From contig CAKVIM010000010.1 in NCBI GenBank assembly GCA_934754775.1, positions 4,535 through 68,534 on the forward strand: a stretch of DNA of 64,000 nt, given 5' to 3'. This DNA is from an uncultured Candidatus Melainabacteria bacterium (GTDB lineage Bacteria > Cyanobacteriota > Vampirovibrionia > Gastranaerophilales > Gastranaerophilaceae). This document shows positions 58,294 through 64,000 of the stretch, in pieces. Position 1 is the first letter of the stretch; every line of letters starts with the position of its first letter. Below the pieces are notes generated by a model. That model saw only the letters and a program-made list of their open reading frames with translations, made no database searches and had not been told where the DNA came from. Both the position numbers and the translations under genes were made by a program.

Positions 58294-59718
58294 CTAAAAA
58301 CCTGCTACTGCAGCCAATAACATTTGACTAAGCCCCTGCGGCATATAAATACCGATAATAAATGCTATAAGAAGCATAGCTATTTGAGGGAAATACATGT
58401 TCCAAGCCAATTTTTTCGGAGCAATTTCTTCACCTGATTTTGCAGAGAATGTCATCTTGATAACAGCCTTTGCCAATCCGTAAATTACAATCGTTAAAAG
58501 TAGCAAGAACAATGCACATATTATAAAATGTCCTCTTAAAAACATTGATTTTACAATCAAAAATTCACTTATAAACAAAACTGATGGCGGGAATGCTGCA
58601 ATACCCAAGAAAGATATTACCCACAACCAACCTGTCTTTTTATCAGTTTTCAAAAGGCCTGTTACTGATTTAATCTTCTTTGTTCCATAGATTTCCAAAA
58701 TATTACCGGAAGTTAAGAAGAAAGAAGCCTTAATCAAAGAGTGACCAATCAAGTGAATCATAGCAGCCAACATACCGATACCGCCCAACGCCGTACCAAT
58801 TGCAAGAATACCCATATTCTCAATTGATGAATAAGCAAGCATTCTCTTGTAATTATTGATATGATAAACAAATACTGCTGTGATAAACAAAGATATCAAG
58901 CCCATTGTCATTAGCATTATTCTTGCATAATCAGAGCAACCCGCCAAAACAAGAATTCTGAATACATTCAAAATCATCAAGAAAGCTGAATTCAAAAGTG
59001 TTGCAGATAAAAGTGCTGAAATCGGTGACGGAGCTTCTGCGTGAGCATCAGGTAACCAGAAGTGAACAGGTGCAAGACCCATTTTTGTACCGATACCAAA
59101 TAATATAAATACAAATGACAACTTTAACCAGAATTGGTTAAACAAAGGTGCATTATGATATAAATCGTTATAGAACAATGTGTTCAAATTGCCGGTTGCA
59201 ATTGTCAAAAGAATAATACCAACAAACGCTAAAGCAATACCGATAGAACAAATAAATACATACTTCCAAGCAGCTTCAATTGAATGTTTTGTCTTGTGGA
59301 AATAAATCAAATAAGCACTTGCCAAAGTAGTACCTTCAATGAATACCCAAGTGATACCCAAGTTTTCACTCAACACAGCACCTGTCATTGAGAAAACAAA
59401 GAACAACACCATATAGGTATAATGTCTGATTTTTCTTACCTGTTCTTCAACATCCTTGTGGTAACCGTTATTATAAATAGCAACACCCAAGAACACGATT
59501 GACATAACCATCAAAAAGATTTTATTAGTATCGTCAATTGCGAAAAATTTGTTGCCGCCCCACATTGGTAAAAAGTCAACGTTAAAGAACAAAGCCGTTG
59601 AAACGATAAAATGTAATATTGCATACAAATTTATCATTAAATTATTCAAGCAACCTTTCTTGAATATAAATAATATTAAGCACGCTAAAAGCGGAAATAA
59701 CAAAATTAAATTAATCAT
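58294..59718 (-). CDS. hyfF: HyfF-like antiporter-type membrane subunit (NuoN/M/MrpD-like)
   Basis: This 474-residue protein has about 13 membrane helices and the antiporter motifs WVFIEGTTLASAYLI, GTKMGLAPVHFWLPDAHAEAPSPISALLS and YSSIENMGILAIGTAL. Conserved Lys and His residues in mid-helix could carry protons or sodium. It is the third membrane gene of the Hyf order. Its last bases overlap hyfE. Coupling of electron transfer to ion pumping is inferred from homology. Confidence 0.82.
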   Translation of the reverse strand: MINLILLFPLLACLILFIFKKGCLNNLMINLYAILHFIVSTALFFNVDFLPMWGGNKFFAIDDTNKIFLMVMSIVFLGVAIYNNGYHKDVEEQVRKIRHYTYMVLFFVFSMTGAVLSENLGITWVFIEGTTLASAYLIYFHKTKHSIEAAWKYVFICSIGIALAFVGIILLTIATGNLNTLFYNDLYHNAPLFNQFWLKLSFVFILFGIGTKMGLAPVHFWLPDAHAEAPSPISALLSATLLNSAFLMILNVFRILVLAGCSDYARIMLMTMGLISLFITAVFVYHINNYKRMLAYSSIENMGILAIGTALGGIGMLAAMIHLIGHSLIKASFFLTSGNILEIYGTKKIKSVTGLLKTDKKTGWLWVISFLGIAAFPPSVLFISEFLIVKSMFLRGHFIICALFLLLLTIVIYGLAKAVIKMTFSAKSGEEIAPKKLAWNMYFPQIAMLLIAFIIGIYMPQGLSQMLLAAVAGF

Positions 59719-60418
59719 TGTACTCGTAATCCTTTAAATCTGATAATTGTGAAACTTCTAAATCGTCAAATTCATTGTTAATCTCTTTAACTAACATACC
59801 CAAGATGAATACGGCGATAAATATATCAAGCAAAACACCAAGGTTTACAATAATTGGCATTTCCTTCGCTACAGAAAGTGAAAGTAAAAAGATACCATTT
59901 TCCATTGTGATAAAACCAATTACGTTTGACAGAACTTTGTGCTTAATTGTAATCAACCACAAACTTGTAATTATGATTGCGATTGATACGCCAAAATACA
60001 TTGGGTCAACTAACTTAAATTGCGGAGCATCAATATTCGCAACCAAGAATCCTGCAAACAAAATTACGCTTGAAATGAACAAGCAATAAAAGTGCGGAAT
60101 GTTTGCATCTGTATCTCTGTGTGCATGAGTCTTTTTAACAACTTTCTTCAAAAACAAAGGAATTACAAATGCCTTTACTATCAAAGTTTCTACAATTACA
60201 AACAAAAATCCTAAAATGTGTGGCATATTTGCAATAATAGATTCCGGACCGGATATCATTGACCAATTAAACCAAGGTTCTTTTGCAAAACCGGTTAAAC
60301 ATACAAAGAACAACAACCAACCTTGAATAATCAGCATGTTTACGTGTGCCGCCAAACGGCTCGTTGCTGCAATGTATATCATAGATAAACCTAATAAAAT
60401 TATAAATATGTTTTCCAT
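59711..60418 (-). CDS. hyfE: HyfE-like membrane subunit
   Basis: This 235-residue protein has about six membrane helices and corresponds in length and order to HyfE: MIYIAATSRLAAHVNMLIIQGWLL, ILGFLFVIVETLIVKAFVIPLFL and VIGFITMENGIFLLS. Its exact role in the complex is unknown. It overlaps hyfF by 8 bases. Confidence 0.8.
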   Translation of the reverse strand: MENIFIILLGLSMIYIAATSRLAAHVNMLIIQGWLLFFVCLTGFAKEPWFNWSMISGPESIIANMPHILGFLFVIVETLIVKAFVIPLFLKKVVKKTHAHRDTDANIPHFYCLFISSVILFAGFLVANIDAPQFKLVDPMYFGVSIAIIITSLWLITIKHKVLSNVIGFITMENGIFLLSLSVAKEMPIIVNLGVLLDIFIAVFILGMLVKEINNEFDDLEVSQLSDLKDYEYND

Positions 60419-60470
60419 AATATTTTCCTTTAACTACCTAGTTCCTTTTCATTACTCGCCAAACGAGAGT

Positions 60471-61388
60471 CTAGCCGCCATAAACTCTATATGTTACCAA
60501 AGCTAACATAATTAGAGCCGTAATAGACATAATGAATATAAATTCAAATACGTGTGTCATTCTGAATCTTGCCATTGATGATTCTACAGTACCAATGATT
60601 ACTGCAAGAATAAATACAATTGCCAAGAATGCCAACAATGCTGCCCAACCTGTCATTGACGCAGGTATAATCAAATTAGCTATCAAAGCTTCAAACAGAA
60701 GCATCTTGATTGCTGAACCCCAAGTTATCATACCTAAATCAACACCAGAGTTATCAAGAATCATAACTTCATGAATCATTGTTAACTCCAAGTGAGTTGT
60801 AGGATCATCAACCGGAACTCTGCAGCCTTCGATTAACAACATTATGAATAACGTAATCACTGCTAAGACAATGATTAAGAATCCATAACCACCAGCATTT
60901 GAAAGAATTAATTTGAAACTGTCAAATGTGTAATTTTGGCTCAAAGCCGCAATTGATGCCATACCGATAAAGAATGCCGGTTCAACAATTGTTGAGAAGC
61001 AAGCTTCACGAGAAGCACCCATTCCTTCAAAGCTGCTACCTGTATCCAACGCAGCAATCAAAGAGAAGAACTTACCAAAACCGAGTACATAAGAAAATAC
61101 TACAAATGCAAACGGAATATTGATAACAGCTCTGCCGGAAGCCAAAGGTACAAACAATGCTGCAAATATTACAGAAGCAAATCCCACAATAGGAGCAAAC
61201 TTAAACACCCATGATGTAGTCTCGCTGATTACTGAGTCTTTTTTCATAAGTCTTAAGAAATCCCACAAAGGTTGCCAAATACTTACACCCTTTCGGCCTG
61301 CCCAAAAGGCTTTTGTTTTCTTTATTACGCCCACCATCAAGAAAGGCACTATTAATAGAATTAATATATTAACTAATAAATTAATCAT
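60471..61388 (-). CDS. hyfC: HyfC/NuoH-like membrane subunit
   Basis: This 305-residue protein has about eight membrane helices. KTKAFWAGRKGVSIWQPLWDFLRLMKKDSV is the NuoH/HycD cytoplasmic loop, followed by FAPIVGFASVIFAALFVPL, GSSFEGMGASREACFSTIVEPAFF, a VPVDDPTTHLELTMIHEVMILD acidic block, and GWAALLAFLAIVFILAVI. NuoH-like subunits link the peripheral arm to the ion channel. It lies 52 bases upstream of hyfE. Confidence 0.87.
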   Translation of the reverse strand: MINLLVNILILLIVPFLMVGVIKKTKAFWAGRKGVSIWQPLWDFLRLMKKDSVISETTSWVFKFAPIVGFASVIFAALFVPLASGRAVINIPFAFVVFSYVLGFGKFFSLIAALDTGSSFEGMGASREACFSTIVEPAFFIGMASIAALSQNYTFDSFKLILSNAGGYGFLIIVLAVITLFIMLLIEGCRVPVDDPTTHLELTMIHEVMILDNSGVDLGMITWGSAIKMLLFEALIANLIIPASMTGWAALLAFLAIVFILAVIIGTVESSMARFRMTHVFEFIFIMSITALIMLALVTYRVYGG

Positions 61389-61394
61389 CTCTAA

Positions 61395-63380
61395 CTAACC
61401 CCCAAAGTAAATCATACCGATTATTGCAAGTATCAAGAATATCAAACCGAATAAAATATACTGCTGTATATTACCGCTCTGAATTCTTTCAAACTTAGCA
61501 AGAAGTTTTTCATCCCATTGAAGCAATGGCTTAACAATATAAGCTTCTTCAATATCTTCAATTTCTAATTCATAATAAGCTTCCTTAGGGAATAATTCCT
61601 TTGGTTTCTTAATATGTGAAACTCTCTTGAACAAAGGTTTCAATGTTGAAATGAATAAATTAGCGTAAGATGAAGCTGTGTACTGCATATGATTGTTTGC
61701 TCTATTATATCCGCAGCCCCAAGTGCAATGTTTTGCAGATTTCTTTCTCATTGCAGCTTTTAAAGCAAACAAAACTACAATCATCACGAAGAAAATTAAG
61801 AAGCAAACACTTATAGCACCTGTTAAATCAAATATTGAATTAAATACTTGATATGCCATTCTGTTCCTTACAAACATCGCAGTCGGCATCAAAACTCCGC
61901 CAATAAAGTATTGAGGGAACATACCAATTAACAACGTTGCAACAGATAAAATTCCCATCGGAACCAACATAACCGGTGATACATCTTCCTTCACATTAGC
62001 AGCCTTTTCTGTTCTCGGATTACCCAAAAACATAATACCGGAAGCCTTTGTGAAACAAAGCATCGCCATTGTACCAACCATTGCCAAACCAGCAATAGCA
62101 AATACCAACGTTATAAACAAGTTAAGTTCTGAAGAAGGAATTCCTTGGAACATACCTGCGTATATCAAGAATTCACTTATAAATCCGTTAAACGGTGGCA
62201 AACCGCAAATCGCTACAGAACCAACTATAAACATCAAAGCGGTATAAGGCATCCCCTTAATAAGTCCGCCCAACTCTTCAATATTTCTTGTATGTGATTT
62301 CAAATAAGCACTACCTGCTGCAAAGAACAAAAGTTCCTTGAATATAGAGTGGTTCAAGATGTGCAAAATACCGCCGGCAAATCCTAAAGCCGCAACGACA
62401 GGACTTCCATAAGCTAAGCCCAACATACCAACCGCAATACCGATACCAATAATACCAATATTTTCTATACTGTGATAAGCAAGTAATCTTTTTATATCGT
62501 GCTGTGTAATTGCATACAAAACACCATACAAAGCAGATATTACTGCAATTACCAAAACTGTATAAGAAATCATTTTTGAAGGCGTACCCACAAACAACAA
62601 TGTTCTTAAAATACCATATATACCAGTCTTAATCATCACACCTGACATAATACCTGATACATGGCTTGGTGCAGCAGGGTGAGCGTCCGGCAACCAGTTA
62701 TGGAACGGAACAAAACCTGCCTTGATACCAAAACCTACAAATGCAAGCAAGAATACCAAGTTTGACAATGCTTCTTTACCTTGCAGTGCTGCTGCAAAGT
62801 CCATGAAGCTTAAGCTGTTTGATTGCAAGTTTAATAAAACAAATGCAGCAATAATAAACACTACTGACAAGTGCATATAAACTAAATACTTAATGCCCGC
62901 AGAAAGAACCTCTTTCTTTTGTCCCTCGAATATTACCAAGAAGAATGATGAAAGTGACATCACCTCCCATACAATCAAGAAGAACAATGCGTTCTGAACA
63001 GTTACGACCATAAGCATTGACATAATCAACATCATCAAAAAGAAACAATGTGATGAAACGTTCATACCCTTATCCAAATAAGGTTTCATATAACCGTTCG
63101 CATACAAAGTTCCTAAGAAACTCATAATCGAAATTACAATAACAAAAAATGCTGATAAAGGATCAATAACAAAACTTACATCACCCAAAACAGGTGACAT
63201 ATAAATAGTTTGACCCAACGGCATTCCTGTCAACAATACAGCGGCAGCCGGTAAAAGCATTGCAACTGCAGATAAAAATGAAAAAATTGAGCATACCTTA
63301 AATTTTAAATGCTCTCTCACTACCGTCGAAAGTAAAGCCCCCAACAATAGCATTCCTAATGATAAAAAATAAATTTTCAT
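61395..63380 (-). CDS. hyfB: HyfB-like antiporter-type membrane subunit
   Basis: This 661-residue protein has about 14 membrane helices in the antiporter fold (WEVMSLSSFFLVIFEGQKKEV, GIKAGFVPFHNWLPDAHPAAPSHVSGIMSGVMIKTGIYGI, LAYHSIENIGIIGIG, GILHILNHSIFKELLFFAAGS). A C-terminal segment holds the HycC/HyfB hallmark (CTWGCGYNRANNHMQYTASSYANLF). It is the first gene of the operon. HyfD has no counterpart here. Confidence 0.88.
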   Translation of the reverse strand: MKIYFLSLGMLLLGALLSTVVREHLKFKVCSIFSFLSAVAMLLPAAAVLLTGMPLGQTIYMSPVLGDVSFVIDPLSAFFVIVISIMSFLGTLYANGYMKPYLDKGMNVSSHCFFLMMLIMSMLMVVTVQNALFFLIVWEVMSLSSFFLVIFEGQKKEVLSAGIKYLVYMHLSVVFIIAAFVLLNLQSNSLSFMDFAAALQGKEALSNLVFLLAFVGFGIKAGFVPFHNWLPDAHPAAPSHVSGIMSGVMIKTGIYGILRTLLFVGTPSKMISYTVLVIAVISALYGVLYAITQHDIKRLLAYHSIENIGIIGIGIAVGMLGLAYGSPVVAALGFAGGILHILNHSIFKELLFFAAGSAYLKSHTRNIEELGGLIKGMPYTALMFIVGSVAICGLPPFNGFISEFLIYAGMFQGIPSSELNLFITLVFAIAGLAMVGTMAMLCFTKASGIMFLGNPRTEKAANVKEDVSPVMLVPMGILSVATLLIGMFPQYFIGGVLMPTAMFVRNRMAYQVFNSIFDLTGAISVCFLIFFVMIVVLFALKAAMRKKSAKHCTWGCGYNRANNHMQYTASSYANLFISTLKPLFKRVSHIKKPKELFPKEAYYELEIEDIEEAYIVKPLLQWDEKLLAKFERIQSGNIQQYILFGLIFLILAIIGMIYFGG

Positions 63381-63478
63381 AACTATTTACATTCCCAAAA
63401 CTATTGTACTAATTTTTCCACATACCGTTATATTGCTAACAAACTAAAATTTCAAGCCCTTCTTTTTCTGTAGAAAAA

Positions 63479-63584
63479 GAAGGCAAAAAGACTTTAAACC
63501 TTTTGTCGGGTGACATTGACGACACTACAAAATCATCAAAAAATCACATGTCACCCTCAAAAATAAACTACTAGCATAATGCAT
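63479..63584. repeat. Intergenic direct repeat, copy 1, with internal hairpin
   Basis: This 106-base unit begins GAAGGCAAAAAGACTT and ends AATGCAT. It is repeated with small changes at 63697-63803. Inside, GGGTGACAT (63508-63516) and ATGTCACCC (63548-63556) are perfect inverted arms. The unit lies 99 bases upstream of the Hyf-like operon and may include its upstream control region. The gap 63381-64000 otherwise holds the second copy and the terminal 41-base block. No gene is seen. Confidence 0.75.
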
Positions 63585-63696
63585 AAAAAAGAAAAAAGTA
63601 AGCAAAAAGAAAAGAACACTCTGTCGGCTACTTTTATTACTACTTGCATTTTTTAAAAACTACCAACTTCGCCTCAAAGTGATACCACTAAATAAA

Positions 63697-63803
63697 GAAG
63701 GCAAAAAGACTTGGAACATAGTGTCGGGTGACATTGACGACATTACAAAATCATCAAAAAAACGACATGTCACCCTCAAAGACAAATTACTGGTTTAATG
63801 CAT
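63697..63803. repeat. Intergenic direct repeat, copy 2, with internal hairpin
   Basis: This is a 107-base copy of the unit at 63479. It contains the arms GGGTGACAT (63726-63734) and ATGTCACCC (63767-63775). The two copies are separated by 112 bases and differ mainly in the segment before GTCGGGTG. Confidence 0.75.
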
Positions 63804-63852
63804 CGTTTTTGTTGGGCAAGTATGAAGCGTACTAAATTATAAACCATTTTCC

Positions 63853-64000
63853 ATTTTCCACTTTCCATTTTCAATTTTCCATTCACTCCTCACTATTCAC
63901 CCATTAACGCCCAACCCGTAGCACCTCACAAAGCACAATACATTTACCCCTACTCACCCCCAACGCCCGACTCGTAGTGCCTCACAAAGCCAAACACATT
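63853..64000. repeat. Second copy of the 41-base/ACGCCC repeat block, cut by the window end
   Basis: Bases 63853-63893 are identical to 5743-5783. Two degenerate units begin with ACGCCC at 63907 and 63963 (56-base spacing) and share TAG(T/C) and TTTACCCC words with 5790-5888. The last unit runs off the window. Confidence 0.65.

Noticed and set aside
55911..63380. Functional formate hydrogenlyase (Hyf)
   Set aside because: The NiFe ligand pattern is incomplete (CGDS, CGND), and no fdhF, hyp or maturation protease gene is present in the window. Ehr-type complex is preferred.
55911..63380. Respiratory complex I operon
   Set aside because: The gene order and the subunit types (HyfB, HyfE, HyfF-like) fit group 4 hydrogenases, and NuoE/F/G are missing.
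63479..63803. CRISPR array from repeated hairpins
   Set aside because: Only two units of about 106 bases, with diverging ends and no regular short spacers. No cas genes are in the window.

Overview
The window looks like the chromosome of a flagellated, diderm, non-photosynthetic relative of cyanobacteria, most likely a gut Melainabacteria/Vampirovibrionia member of the Gastranaerophilales type. This taxonomic call is an inference. It rests on a response regulator that reads as a near-textbook cyanobacterial RpaB (7540-8325), an outer-membrane gene set (LptD-like protein, two-partner-secretion transporter, autotransporter), a flagellin with a sigma-28 type promoter, AT-rich DNA, the standard genetic code, and no photosynthesis or respiratory-chain genes apart from one Hyf-like membrane complex. 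No phage, IS transposase, rRNA or CRISPR array was seen.

Layout. 1-5.4 kb: the end of a cut-off protein, a FliA/WhiG-family sigma factor (-), then an overlapping + strand sugar operon (GT2, WecE aminotransferase, second glycosyltransferase), a flavoprotein and tRNA-Thr. 5.5-9.9 kb: a repeat-rich gap, a secreted TPR protein, tRNA-His, the RpaB-like regulator, prmC and two small unknown genes. 10-20.4 kb: housekeeping genes including a Na/Pi transporter, pheS, an M48 protease, the L-serine dehydratase pair with a receiver protein, lspA-rluD, panD and a glutaredoxin. 20.5-26.5 kb: flagellin, a large foldback element, rubrerythrin and a 1118-residue autotransporter. 26.6-37.2 kb: punA-rqcP-yjbQ-bioD-rsmD (+), the cell-wall operon murC-murB-ddl-ftsQ-hemW (-), an alpha-oxoamine synthase, HIT protein and spermidine synthase. 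37.3-39.9 kb: an island of small unknown proteins. 39.9-54.4 kb: mostly - strand envelope and chromosome genes: class II aldolase, LptD-like, EnvC-like, tcdA, secG, nrtR, a metzincin-TPR protein, scpB, scpA, smc and TpsB. 54.6-63.4 kb: a small unknown gene, a GT2 paralogue and a six-gene operon hyfB-C-E-F-G-I for an energy-converting-hydrogenase-like complex. 63.4-64 kb: intergenic repeats.

How the parts may connect. The sigma factor promoter region carries a perfect match to HLR1, the direct-repeat box read by cyanobacterial RpaB, and an RpaB-like protein is encoded 6 kb away. The lone flagellin gene has a near-consensus sigma-28 promoter (TAAA-N15-GCCGTAAA). The sequence therefore suggests a chain RpaB -> sigma-28 -> flagellin in a non-photosynthetic organism.

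The most unusual enzyme system is the Hyf-like complex. Its large subunit keeps only the first cysteine of each NiFe-binding CxxC pair (CGDS near the N-terminal site, CGND at the C-terminus), and its small subunit is fused to a one-cluster ferredoxin domain. This points to an Ehr-type (hydrogenase-related) membrane complex rather than a formate hydrogenlyase. A second lead is a set of otherwise unrelated small proteins (37.3-39.9 kb, and possibly 45.7 kb) sharing an N-terminal pattern: MKI/MRI-like start, a polar Asn/Tyr/Gln-rich linker, then [TS]-F-x-x. Several families of intergenic inverted and direct repeats recur across the window.
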